Positions 25,019 to 37,500 of a DNA stretch of 64,000 bases are shown here, in pieces. The notes under the pieces were generated by a model that searched no databases, was not told the DNA's origin, and saw only the letters and a list, made by a program, of their open reading frames with translations. The DNA lies in contig CM051458.1 of the NCBI GenBank assembly GCA_028274465.1, forward strand, positions 86,014,085 through 86,078,084. Reading direction: 5' to 3'. The DNA comes from Plantago ovata (Eukaryota > Streptophyta > Magnoliopsida > Lamiales > Plantaginaceae). Every line of letters starts with the position of its first letter. Positions within the stretch are counted from its first letter, which is position 1. Made by a program: the position numbers and the translations under genes.

Positions 25019-26230
25019 AGGTTTTTTTGAACAAAGATAGCTTTTCATTCCACTAGTCCAATAAAACCAATCACCATTTATACAAAACTGATGGCACTTC
25101 TTACCCATCACAAAGCAGAAAAACAAAATGAAACATAACAACACAACTGCAAAATTGTACTACACTATGCGGACAACAGGGAAACCATTGATAGTCTGAC
25201 AAAACCCATGCATCTTCTCATGGAACCAACAACGGGTTAAAGCAGTTCGAACAACATTACGGACAAGTAAGTTAACATCACTCACAATGCCCTGGAAAAT
25301 CCTTCGATTTTTCTCCTTCCATAGAGCGTAGATAAGTTCCGTAAATAGAGCTTTCATAAATCTGCAGCCTGGATGTCGACCTTTAGCCAAACCAATAAGC
25401 TCAGTAAATGTAAAATTCCCTGCCCAGGTAATACCCAACCACTGAAGTACAGCTCGAACAATAGACACAGAATGTACACTCAAAGAAGATATGGTCAACA
25501 GTCTCCATCTGACAATCACACAACACACCGCCAGGATCCACAATTGTACCAAATCGAATTAGCCTTGATTTAGTTGCAAGTCGTCCCTAAAGAGCTAGCC
25601 AAGATATGAACTAAGCCTTGGAGTAGCAAGATTATTCAAGACCATTTCCTTCCAAATTACCTTTTCAGTAGCAGACCACAACTCCAATAGATTTTAGACA
25701 TTGAAACTTGCGTTCAGTTGCTGCTGCTGCCAAGTACCACTATTTCTCACCAAATCTCACATCTCGAGTACTTTCTTCAATAGATATGGTGCTCGGACCG
25801 GTGAGTCCATACACATCACATCTTGATCCTTAATATAATAGTCATGGATATCCAAAGCTTATCCGCCTTCATATTGATAGCCCAAAGAAGCTTCAACATA
25901 CATGTTCCATTCCATGAAGGCAAATGTAGAAAGCCTAATCCTCCCTCAGCCCTTGGTCGACAAATTAAGATCTTCCCAAACAAGGCTCTTTCTCGTATCA
26001 CCAACATCACCCGTCGAAAGAAATTTACGACAAATTGTTTCGACGGCTTTGAGAACCTTTCTTGGAAAGAGGAAAATCTGGCTCCAATAATTTTGAACAT
26101 CACATATAAGACACTTTTGATCAATTGGACTCGTCCCCCCACAGCTAAGAAGTTTTGCCGTCCAATGTCGCACTTTTGCTACCATCTTTCTCTTGTCCTT
26201 TCAATATGTCATTCAATTCAACTATTACAA
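25019..26230 (-). pseudogene. LINE remnant (end of RT domain to zf-RVT and 3' end)
   Basis: Minus-strand translation gives, in order, VRHWTAKLLSCGG (about 26180), SQIFLFPRKVLKAVETICRK and GDTRKSLVWEDLNLSTKGEG (about 26090-25960), GGLGFLHLPSWNGTCMLKLL (about 25940), then after a gap the zf-RVT tail FTELIYALWKEKNRRIFQG (about 25340-25280). A T run at 25020-25027 is the presumed poly(A) in minus sense; the adjacent GATAGCTTTTCATTCCAC resembles the 3' end of the LINE at 21584-21603. Frameshifts and stops break it into pieces. The 5' boundary near 26230 is approximate and no target duplication was found. Confidence 0.85.
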
Positions 26231-28300
26231 TCCGGGCGCATTGGAATCTTAATTAGTATACAATTGAGGTCCTTGAGTGATAATATACAGACCAGTTCCA
26301 AGACCATACCATCAACTATATTTGATTTTATCCACCACCACTTGTACATTTTGAACCTCTGAACATGAGCTCGTTCCTAAACTTCAACACATACCAGAGT
26401 GCTATGCCAGTATGCCACACTGTTTGAAGACCAACTTGACATGATAACTTGCAAGTTCTGCCAGCATCATTCGAAAGCACTTTTTAATTCACATAACTCC
26501 TTTTTACCATGCCAACCCAGTCGAGAATCATCTCCCACACCTGCGCTATCTTTTTACACTATAAAAAAATGACCGGCCGGTAGATTCTAATTGTTTTCCA
26601 CGCATCTCACCATCACCAATTCGAAGTCCCACAGATCGGAATGAAAACTCCGCCAGAACCCAAAAATAAATAGCAACACGTGTTGAACGATTATACTCCA
26701 TGATCAGTATGGTTGTGAGGATGAAAACCATCTATATGAATCTGTCTTACCTACAAATTACTCCTCCGATTCTCCATCGTTTTCTTTTTCTCTTGCTGGT
26801 TTCTGCTCTTCCTTTTCCTATAGTCTGTCACAACTCACAAGAGAATAACATAAACAACAACAAACAAAGAAGGTGAAGTGAGAGGAAATTCAAGATGATT
26901 GTTTGTTATTTCATTTTCCTTGTTCCATCAATAAAGTACTTGCACAAGTGTACTGAAGTTGCCTTTTGCAGTTTGATGTATTGGTTGCTGCACTTCCAAA
27001 AAATGACGATTCCTCACCTGTCCTACATTTTGTTTCTTTCATACTGAGTGCAACACTTTGCTGCTGGAATCGTTAATGTCCTACTACATTCTTAAAAAAA
27101 TATCTTAAAAAGTGTGATGCATATACATTTTATTTGAAATTTTACTGATTAAAAGAATCACAAACAGGCAGAAAATGATGTGGTTGGACAAGAATTACAA
27201 AAGCAATTAGAGGGCTGCAGGTAAGATCTTTCTCCAAACAACATTTGCTACATGCCAGAAAAGGAACTGAAGCAGGTCCAGGAGTTTTTCCGTGATTCAA
27301 CAAACAACTGTTCCAGCCATCGTAGTAGTAACATTAAGCCTGCTCTTAAAGACTAGTCTTAATGTCTTATAATTCAAAATAGTTGGTGATCTCACTAGTT
27401 CTGCAGCTATTGTTTGACAGAGCTATTCTTATTTGCTCCGATGGCTAATATATGATCTTGTTTTATCTACCAAAATCTGTTCCATACTTCCATTAAATGG
27501 TTTCCGCTATTTCTAGAACTTTTTTGGGAAAATGCATAAAATGAGACTAGTACTATTTTGTTTGAGCAACTCTTGTAAATTCATAATTTTATTAAATAAT
27601 AGAAAAACCAACACCTCAAATTAATTAGGAGATTATGCCCAAAAGAGAGTTGATATAAATTAGTTAGGAAATTATGCCCACACTTGATAGTGAGGTATTT
27701 ATTTTTCTCTTTGTACTTTTTATAAGAATTTCACATTTTGTTTTTATGTAATTATATCTATACTTTCACCAAATCTCATATCTAATTTACAATTTTTATC
27801 CAAGACTATGTGCAGTTTAAAAGAAAAAACAATAAAATAATTTTAAGAAAGTGTGTTATTTTTTAATTGAAATCTAGTTGTTAGAGTGAAGTGTTTGGTG
27901 GTAAATTTGTAAGAACAAATATTTTTTATGGGTAGGGTAGCTTCATTTGGAATTTCAAGTAAAATCGTGATACGCCTATGAAAGGAAATTGGGTAAAATT
28001 TTATTTTATGAGACAAAATTAGTCTCTTTCAAGATGAATGAATTTATGCATACATTAACACTTTACTTTTACTCCTATATAACTGTGCATTTCTGTCAAA
28101 AAATTTGTGAAGACAAGCACCAATTAATTTGAAAATGTATCCAACCATATCACCGACAAATTTACAAGAACAATTTCAATCTATTTTGTGGCTAAGTTCA
28201 AAATTCCATTTTGTCTATTAGTTAATCCAGTTTAAAAGCATCGTAAAATTATAGCAGTAATCAACTAAGGCAAACAAAATACTAATGGCGGGAAGGAAAT
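26231..28300. other. Intergenic DNA, AT-rich
   Basis: No conserved coding potential recognised on either strand. The right end probably grades into the RBP45 3' UTR or downstream region. Confidence 0.45.
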
Positions 28301-31300
28301 TTCCCACAAAGTTCACATCACACAAATAAATACAGCCAGTCTCAATCTAGATACAATTAAAATGTAAAGCACAGGGCAACAGGTATTCAAACTTGTAATC
28401 ATAATATTTTCTCCAATCTGAGGAAAAGCGAGGGGGTACAAAAAGAAACTAGAAAGCAGTCAAGTTCAGGACGGATGATTGTTCCAAACAGAACACTACA
28501 ACAGTCGAAACTCGATGATCGACAAGATGACAGTAAAACCAACAACAGCACCATCCTCATCTCACTGTTACTGCCACATCTGGATGGCGGATGCTATATC
28601 TAATCCCGGTGCATCACTGCAAAATAAGTTGTTTTTAAGTTTAGAAGGTACAATCCATATTATTAACAGTAAAATATATTGTTTGCATAACAGTCATATT
28701 AAACAGAAGACAGCAATGATGTTCCCATTGTGCCCAAGGTTGAGATGTGGCTGTCAATGTCATTACTCGTATTGTAGCTAATATCCCTTTTTTGAGCTAT
28801 TATCGTTAAAAAATATGCTGGTACCCCTATGGACAACTAAGTGGCATTGAAATTTTAGTATTCAAGAGATGTCTTTCAGAGAATCAATTGTGCAAACTCT
28901 GTAATATAAATAAAATCAATTGTATATGCAAAGGACCAAAAACAGAAAAACATATCATTAATCATATGACAAAAGGATTCGGAATGCGCAAAGACCAAAC
29001 AGATCACATGACAATGATGGACCAAGCAACTCGCATGGAGACAAGAAGGTTCAGCTATAAAATATCAGTGACATGTTACTTGTAAGCAATCATTTCTCAT
29101 AACACATGTAGATATATGTACCTGAAGCTGCTGCAGCATCTACTGCTGTTGTTGTGGCGGCTGTGCATAACTTCCATATCCCGGATAACCTGCATAGTAC
29201 ATACTTGGATCCTGCGGTGTTTGAGCATAGCCATAGGGTTCATATCCTGGGGCAGTGTATCCATAATATCCATTACCACCACCACCGGCACCGCCGCCAT
29301 AAGACTGGTTTGATTCACCCTGAAATCAGAAAGCAGAGATCAATGAATATTGCCCGATTACCACTAAGAGAATCGGAGGGGGTACAAAAGCAGAAAAAAG
29401 GCACCTGCTTGTTTGCAGGACTACGACCCCAGGATAGGCGAACGCTCTGTCCTCCCAACTGTGTTCCATTTAACATTCGTATAGCTTCCTCCGCACAGCT
29501 TCTGTTTTCACAGACAAACTAGAACATTAAGAAACAGCAGTCCTCTTTCTTCACCCAACACAGAGGAGACATCACAACAAAAAGCATCTCAAGTTACCTA
29601 TCAGCAAATTGAACAAACCCACATCGTTTGCCCATGGGTATTTTTACATGCAGTAGCTGTCCATATTGACCGAATACCTGCCTCAAATGTTCATCTGTTA
29701 CATTCGAATCTAGGTTCCCAACAAAAACCTGACAGAGCATGAGATTACAGAAACTGTTAACATAGAATTCTTGAAGAAAGGAGAAGCATATAAACCAATT
29801 CAAACAAATTCACTGACAGTAGTATTATTGGGGTCATCCTCACTTGGAGCTCCCTGTGAAGTCTGGTAAGATGCTGCAAGAATTAAAATGTGAAGGTGAA
29901 GGAATAGAAACAATACTAAGAAGAAGAGGGCTGGGGGTGGTGGGTTGAAGGTGAAGAAACAGTGATTTTATCACCTAGCTCAAAGCCTGTGGGGGGGGGG
30001 GGGGAGGCAAATATTCTTCCATGTATATAATCTTTACAAAGCTTGGAGTCCACAAAGAAGAGCAAAACCAGAAAACATAATTCATTCACAGTACTCTTTT
30101 ATAGTAGCTATTGACTGTGAGGGTCACAAAGGCCACAAACTTCACAAATAGGACAAAGTAATATGCCAAAACTACTCAATCAGAAAGCAAAAGAAAAATG
30201 CAAATACAGTAAAAAAATGCTCCTAGACACAGAAACGAGAGGGAAGGTGAAGGGAAAAGAAATTGGTAGAAATAGCACAGCACGGAAAGATCATAGTAGC
30301 ATAAACCGGGGGACATTCAGGGTTCGAAAAACTGGGACCTATCGAAAGTCAGTATAGACAGTGAACCCATGACGGTGTGGGGTATACTCATATTTTCATT
30401 TTTATTAATTTTATCTCCATTTGTTTTCTAGATCATCCAATTAATAAATAATTTTTATCTCCATTTTTTTCTAGTTCATCCAATTAATAAAGAAATTTTA
30501 TATCCATTTTTTTTTCTAGTTCATCCAATTAATATTGGGCAGTACCTACCATCTTGTAATGTTATCAAAGATCTGATTCTCCATCCTGGACTGACACAGG
30601 ATGGAACCATCTGATGTTTTGGTACAGTAATACCAAATCAGGGGTCAAAGGTGTTCAAAGATATTCATTTCACTATGGGCAAGATAATAGAGAAACACCG
30701 GTACAGGATAAAACTCTGGAAAATGTAGCAGTCAGCAGGGATGTGCAAACAAAGATCAATAGGTTAGTGCCCTACCTAAAGTATTAGTTTCCCCGTCCCA
30801 TCCACATCTTGTACAAATTCGAGTACCTTACGAAAACTAATGTGCACTACAACAGTCTTTTAACATGATGCTTCTGAGTAAAAGAAACATATTCATGAAT
30901 TCTCCATCATCTATGACAAAAAGAAGGGCTTCTCTTTTACTGATCTCAATATCCCTGGCAGGCACTGACTATAGTAGTACATTACAAGATTATCTGATCA
31001 TGTAAAACACTTTTGGAAAGCGTGTATGGAAAAATGCAAGATAGAATATTGAAAAGACCAGCAAAAATGCAGAAACAGCCAGAAAAACTTAGACAACTGA
31101 GTAAAGAACTGGAAACAGAAACAGCAGAAACCTGCATACTGAAAGCAGTATTCACTTGCCTTTATCACCCAATCTCCCAGGTGAACCTTTCCCAAAATTC
31201 AGGTTGTCAGTGGCAAAAGATAACAGAAGGGTTACTGAATCAAGTGATGTATTATTCCAAGGTAAAAATGAATATGCCCGTTGAAGATAATGGGTAACTC

Positions 31301-32926
31301 TAATTGGGCTAAAATAAATTGCCGATTCAATACAGATTCTCACGAATAGAAAATTGACTTAGACTGGGAAGTAAAAAAAATAAAAAGAACACCATTGGAT
31401 GGGAAAAATATGAAAAAGCTTAATTTTGGTTGCATAAAAGATGCCTTGAGAACCAAAAGTAAGCGACATTAAGATAAAACTGACCTACACAAAACCGAGC
31501 ATTAATAGGGTAATCGATTCAGCTGAATCGGCTCCAGGCCCCTATATGATAGAGCCTCCCGCCCTGTTTTGAGACAACCGGAGTGTTCTATGAGATTATA
31601 GAAGTTTTAATACTAGAATACCTAATTTTCTAATACTTATTGAAAAGGATAGATGTAAGTCATGCTTATCTTCGATAAACAAAGAACAAAATATAACTGC
31701 TCAACAAACATATATGCACCAAAACGATCCAAAAGCAAAATTCCAGCTAGGCACAGGAACTTCCAAACTAAGAATTAAAGCACCAAAACAAACGAGAACC
31801 GCAAGACAAAAGGTAAGTAGTGATTTCAATTCTAGTAAGGCAATAATCCCTGATAGACAGATAGATAGAGCATACCGTTTGTCTGACCAAAAGCCTTCTG
31901 TTTATTAGCAGCTGGACCAATTCGCATTTGCCTGGTAGAGCAAAACCTTCCGTTCATCTCAGTCATGGCACGCATTTGCTCACTTTCATCGCTAAATCTC
32001 ACAAACCCATAGCCCTTTGAACGACCTGATATCTTATCTGTTACTACCTTTGCGCCCTTGACGGATGTATAATTGGCCCTAAATGTTTCTTGAAGCATGA
32101 AATCAGTAACGTCTCCTGCCAAGTCTCCAACAAAAATTGTGTAATCCGGACCATCATCTCGTTTCTCACCCGCACTCATAGATGCCCAGTTCAGTCGGAA
32201 TGTTTGTTCAACACTTGGCATTACAGTGCCATTATATGTTTGAAGGCTCCGTTCAGCAGCAGCATGGCTAGCAAACTCAATAAAGCCGTAGCCTTCTGAT
32301 TGTCCATTTTGCTTATTACGTATAATCTTAGCGGAAACAACCTACATGATTCAACCAATATATAGGATAAATTAGCACATCTTTTTATTAGAAGCTGAAA
32401 AAGAAAGTAGATTCGTGCAGCCAAGGTCTTTGAACATTTCAATAGGAACACAGTCGCTACTCGCTAGGCAATACTATAAGTTCTTTACCTAAATGTTTAA
32501 TTTTTAATGTAAACATTTCGGTAAACAATTAGTAAATTGATAGTCTTTCGATTTACAATTTAAATCACAAATAAAACAAAATCTAAATATAACAAATGAA
32601 ATCAATTATACTACCTCTCCAGCTGAACCGAAGCAACTATACAGGTACTGCTCGTCCATCCAGTACTGCAGATCTCCGATCCAGAGGCTTCTGACACCGT
32701 CATCAGCTACCTGCTGAGTCTGAGATGCACCGTACTGCTGCTGCTGCATCGGTGGAGCTGCAGACTGTTGAGGTGGCTGGTAGTAATAACCAGCGGCAGG
32801 GTTCTGTGGCTGCGCCGGGGTAACCTGGTATTGAGGCCATGGAGCCTGCTGCTGTGGTGGTGGTTGCTGGTATTGAGGTGGAGCACCCATCGGTGGGGGA
32901 ACCATGGAATTTGGCTGCTGCATCAT
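28300..32926 (-). CDS. RBP45: RBP45/RBP47-type RNA-binding protein with three RRMs (range includes 3' UTR)
   Basis: Nuclear poly(U)/poly(A)-binding protein family that marks pre-mRNA and stress-granule RNA in plants. Coding exons: 32926-32615, 32341-31876, 29873-29818, 29728-29598, 29501-29405 and 29319-29140, encoding 413 residues; a 3' UTR exon begins at 28616. The N-terminal 75 residues are Gln/Pro-rich. RRM1 (about 78-160) has LWIGDLQYWMDE and GYGFIEF; RRM2 (about 171-250) has IFVGDLAGDVTD and KGYGFVRF; RRM3 (about 279-350) has FVGNLDSNVTDEHLRQVFG and CGFVQF. The Gly/Tyr-rich tail ends in PPQQQQ. Start chosen at MMQQP, matching family N-termini; an in-frame upstream Met (33028) would add 34 unlike residues. 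Intron 2 is 2.0 kb (29874-31875), much longer than the others. Exon phases all agree. Confidence 0.95.
29991..30004 (+). repeat. Poly-G run (14) in RBP45 intron
   Basis: Fourteen G on the plus strand, poly-C in the transcript sense, inside the long RBP45 intron. Confidence 0.95.
30405..30534. repeat. Three-copy ~44-bp tandem repeat in RBP45 intron
   Basis: Units of the form TTTTATCTCCATTTTTTTC followed by TAGTTCATCCAATTAATAA occur three times in direct order, at about 30409-30450, 30451-30494 and 30495-30534, with few substitutions. It is a minisatellite in the 2-kb intron. Confidence 0.85.
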
Positions 32927-33054
32927 CGTCCTTAGTGTGGTGTAGAAGAAAGAAACCCTAGGTTTTGATCGGTTTGTGGTTATGTGGTGTGATAATTGTG
33001 AGCAACAGCCCTGGCTTTGGCACGTCACAAATAACAGGGTCCGACTTTTAAAGC

Positions 33055-33075
33055 GTAGGGTATATATGGATTTAG
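33055..33075 (-). promoter_or_regulatory. Candidate TATA box of RBP45
   Basis: Minus-strand CCATATATACCC lies about 135-140 bases upstream of the RBP45 start codon, a plausible TATA position for a short leader. No experimental support. Confidence 0.4.
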
Positions 33076-34520
33076 AAGGGGGGAAGTGTTTTTGTTAGCT
33101 CATTAGCTCAATTTCTGATTTAAAATGTGGTAAATTTGTAATTCATTATTTTATTGTAGCTACTCGTGTACGGTTAGAAATGCACGTGGAGATAAGTCAT
33201 TGGTAAATACACTGAGTTATGACGAAAAACAAAAGTTATAAGTGCAAGTCTAATATGCTAGCAATGTTGGTAAATGGGTAATTCACTAAAACTTACTCGT
33301 GTTCATAGTGAGGGCAAGTTACAAATAAAGATGACGTGGTTTAGTTTGTATGGTCATAAATACACGTGGGGATAAGTCATTGGTAAATACATGAGCTATG
33401 ACATAAAAATAGTTATATATGTAGAATCAATTTAGTCTAACAAACAATTAATAGGATTTATATTAATTTAGCCATGACTATACAAAAGTAATTGTTTTTA
33501 TTATTGATGTAACAAAGATTACACCAATGATCTTCGCCTCGTACGTGTACTACACCGGTGTTATTCTTACTCGTAAACTATGTCACCTCCGAGTGCTTAA
33601 TGGAAATAGGTTAATCCATTTTAACCGGTTTGTCTTAATTAAATAGTAGGTGGACTTTACTTGAGCTCCCGTGGTGGCTGTAGTCTGTAGACAGTGGAAT
33701 ATTGGGTAAGAAATGCATACCTCTTAAATGCTCAAAGGCCCTGCATATATAGAATGGAGCTAGGGGACCAAATCTCATCTTTTCTAAAATTTTGTTAGTT
33801 TTGAGTTTTCAGTAAGGTCATGTCTCTCTGTGCATATCAAATATCGCATAGGTCTTCTACTCTCGTAAGTCGCAAGTCTACTAGTTCCTTCAGCCTATGG
33901 CGTTATTTGTGAGCGTGCCTCCTACGCGTAAGCCTTGTTCTTCTACTTGTATGTTGTTGGGTCTTCTTCTACTGTGCAATCCTTTGAGGCATCCAACTCT
34001 GTGGGTGAACTTTATGACCTGCACTTCTTCAATGCATACTTATCACACTTCTAATTGGATACTCACTATTTAGTTAAAGTTATCCACGCCACTTGACACC
34101 CTCTTACGGTGTGACATGGTGCTTGGATTTTTATCGGATAACATGCAAATTTGGTTGTATTTTATTTGCAAAAATTAGTATTTTATACTTCATGAATATG
34201 TTGATAATATTTTGTTTTCATTACTAATATTTGAATATTTCATTTAATTAGATCGAATTTAAATTAAAACATTATGAAGTTAAATTTAAATGGGAAGAAG
34301 AAAAGGGGAAAATAGTAGTATCTACGAGGTTTTTAGTGGGTTTTCATTTTCGAAGGAACGAAGTAAATGAAAATTAGGATTATACTTAAAGAATAAAGAT
34401 TAACAAGAAGTTGCTCTCGCATTAAGAAAATGCACTGGCTCGTCACCATGTTCTTTAGTGTTTTTCTAGCTAAAAGAAGCAAAGATGAAAAGCACATCTT
34501 TTATGTTTTTCATCATTACT
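33076..34520. other. Intergenic DNA between RBP45 and ASPM; ~57-bp direct repeat
   Basis: A block containing GATAAGTCATTGGTAAATAC occurs at about 33175-33240 and again at about 33343-33410, 168 bases apart, with scattered differences. Nothing else was recognised. Confidence 0.6.
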
Positions 34521-37500
34521 TCAGCCAGTTTTAACCATCTGGAGTAACTCATCAGCCTCCCTCAATCTCCTCTCGACTTGTTCTCTAGTCACCAAATTCC
34601 GTGCATTCCTGATTTCAGATAAGATTTATGCAATCAGTATACAAGCTAGAGAGGAAAAACAAGGCATGCACAAAAAGTACCCATACCTCTTTTCGTTTAC
34701 TGCTTTCCTGGTAAGTTCATCAACAAGAGCTTTCAGCCTCTTCAAGATAGCTGGTGAAGTGCACATGATCTTTCTACCTTTTTCGCTTACACAAATTCTC
34801 TTCAACAATTCAGATGCAATGAAATACCCTTCTTCTTTGTTTCTGATAGAAGAAAAGAGTAAGAGATCAATATACATTTTTAGATTACTTATTCATTGCC
34901 AAAATTTGATCACTCACTTTAAAAACTCCAGAAAAACTGTCTCCACACATCCATTATTTCCCACCAGAATTTCAGTTAAGTGTGGATAGCGAGCAAGGTT
35001 CCTGAGAGTAGATAGTGCATGCTTAAGAACCTGCTGATCTGGTATACTCCGACTCACAGATCTGATTAACTTCAATAAAGTGCCAACAGCTCCAGCATCA
35101 ACAAGCGCCTCACAACATTTCTGTGAAAGTTCAGTAGCCACATCTGCAATAACATAAAATGGCTTATGCCAATGAACGCTCACCAATTTGGCAGAAAAGT
35201 TCCAGGTTCTTAACAAAAATAGCCTAATCCTAAATATGGACTAAGTTTCAGTTTCAGGGGATATGAACTACCCATGATGAATAACATTTCACAGTGTTTT
35301 AGAAAAAAAGTAATGAAACAAATTGAAAGCAAACAAAAGATTCAAATAATTTTATAGAGTAACACCTCAAGAACATTCCTAATGAATGAAGTCTCGTACC
35401 TAAAGTTGCACAAGTATGCATAATGCCGCTGACACTTCTCATGCTGAGAAGTTCAGATACTGCTGCCACCAGTCTGTTTATTAAGCGCTTGTTATCGTCT
35501 ACATTTGCAGCAGATTTTTGCATTCTCAAGCGCAGATCTAGCAGCTGATCTCTTGCATCTTTCCGTGCAAGATAACCTTTCCAGTGAGCCTAATACAGAT
35601 AATTAAAACAAAAAAATACATGTTTATGCCACTAACAATATCACGGAATGCAATGTTCTATAAGGAAGAGTTATCACCCAAAAACCACTCACTTGAATCA
35701 ATATCACACTCTTTTGTTCCTTCTTAGCAATTTTCCGTGCCACCCATCCACGAAAGTGCGATTGGATAATAATTGCTGATTGTGCTGTTAATGTACCCAG
35801 GAGTCTTTTCCTAATATTATCTCCCCTTATAAAACATTGAATGTCAGTTGCAGCCTGCCTTTGAGAAAGAAACTCTCTGTGAAGGTTCCTGCTACGGAAG
35901 GCTCTCTGGATCCTCCTGGCAGTATGCCTTTTCAACAAGAATTCCCTTCTTTGCAACCATCCACGGCAGAAACTCTGATCCATTATAAATATAAGTAAAT
36001 AAGTGAAACCAATGACATCTGGAACTTTGCAAAACAAAAAAAAATAAAAAAATCAATGAGAACAACCACGTGTTACCAATAATATGGGGTCAATCATTGA
36101 TGTATATGGAGTATATTGCTATGTAGCTGATAATATTTGCACCGAGAATATTGGTGACTAAACGAATTAAACAGAGAATAGACGTCGCCCAGGAACTGTT
36201 AATTCAGCTAGTTATTTGTTACTCACTCTAGTGCAGGTCCGAAGAGGGGATGGAGAAAGCTAATTGTTGAAGATTTATCTCATGGCAAAAAACACATGAA
36301 GCCAAGAAAAAAGAAGAAGTTGCAGGTTGATAAAGCCCAAAAAAGTGGGTTAGGTAGCAAATTGAGGACTAGAAAGCTATAAACATTCTTCTCATGTTCC
36401 AAAAGATAGCAGGCAGAAAGCAATACTACTCTTTAATCACACAAATTGGAGATGTGAAGCACAATACCCTCCAGACTAGAGACATTTTGGTAATAACTTA
36501 CTTGCACTGTAATAATAATATCTTTCTCTTTACAAGCTTCTCTTCGAGCGATCCATCCACGAAAATGAGATTGAATAACAACTGTGGACATATATTTCAC
36601 CTTAAGATCCTGGAACTTCCTCCTATTTTCCGAACACCGGAAACTCCTTTGAATTTTAATGGTTGCTTGCTTCTGATATGTAAATATCTTCTGTATCATC
36701 CAACCACGAAAATGACTCTGGATTTTAGTTGCAGCAGAGTGCTGGAAGGGCCAAGAAGATGTGGTTAAAAATAAAGTTGAGAATTATAACATTATAATAA
36801 TCCTCTTGCATTCTAAAACAAAAACAGATATCAAGCATAAGTTAGCAATCATTGAGATTGAATAACAATTATGGACATATTTTACCTTGAGAACCTGGAT
36901 CTTCCTCCTACTTTCTGAACACCGGAAACTCCTTTGAATTGTAATGATTGCTTGCTTCTGATATGTAAACATCTTCCTTATCATCCAACCACGAAAATGG
37001 CTCTGGATTTTAGTCGCAGCAGAGTGCTGGAAGGTTCAAGAAGATGTGATTAAAAATAAAGTTGAGAATTATAACATTATAATAACCATCTTGCATTCTA
37101 AACAAAAACATATACAAAGCAGAAATTCATTGAATCACAAAAATCTCAGTGATGTAAAACATTTTATTATAACTTACTTGCATGGTGAGAAAGATGTTCT
37201 TTTTAATGCATGCTTCTCTACGAGCCATCCATCCACGAAAATGGGATTGAATAATAATTGCTGATATATTTCGCATTCTCAGAATCTGAACACCCCTGCT
37301 CTTTAAACACCGGAAACTCCTTTGAATTTTTACTACGGCTTGCTTCTTAGATGCAAAACTCTTCCTTGTTAACCAGCCACGATAATGGCTCTGGATTTTA
37401 GTTCCAGCGGAATGCTGACTTAGTTCAGATTTGTATAAGAGATAGTTTCGCCACAATTGCTGAATTATAGGTGCTGCTTTTTTCTTCAGGACTACTTGAT

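Noticed and set aside
25823-26362. 179-codon plus-strand frame
   Set aside because: Antisense of the decayed LINE reverse transcriptase on the minus strand.
30405-30534. CRISPR-like repeats in the RBP45 intron
   Set aside because: Directly abutting AT-rich minisatellite units without unique spacers, in a plant nuclear intron.
33001-33028. Upstream in-frame Met as RBP45 start
   Set aside because: The added 34 residues do not resemble family N-termini, whereas MMQQP at 32926 does.
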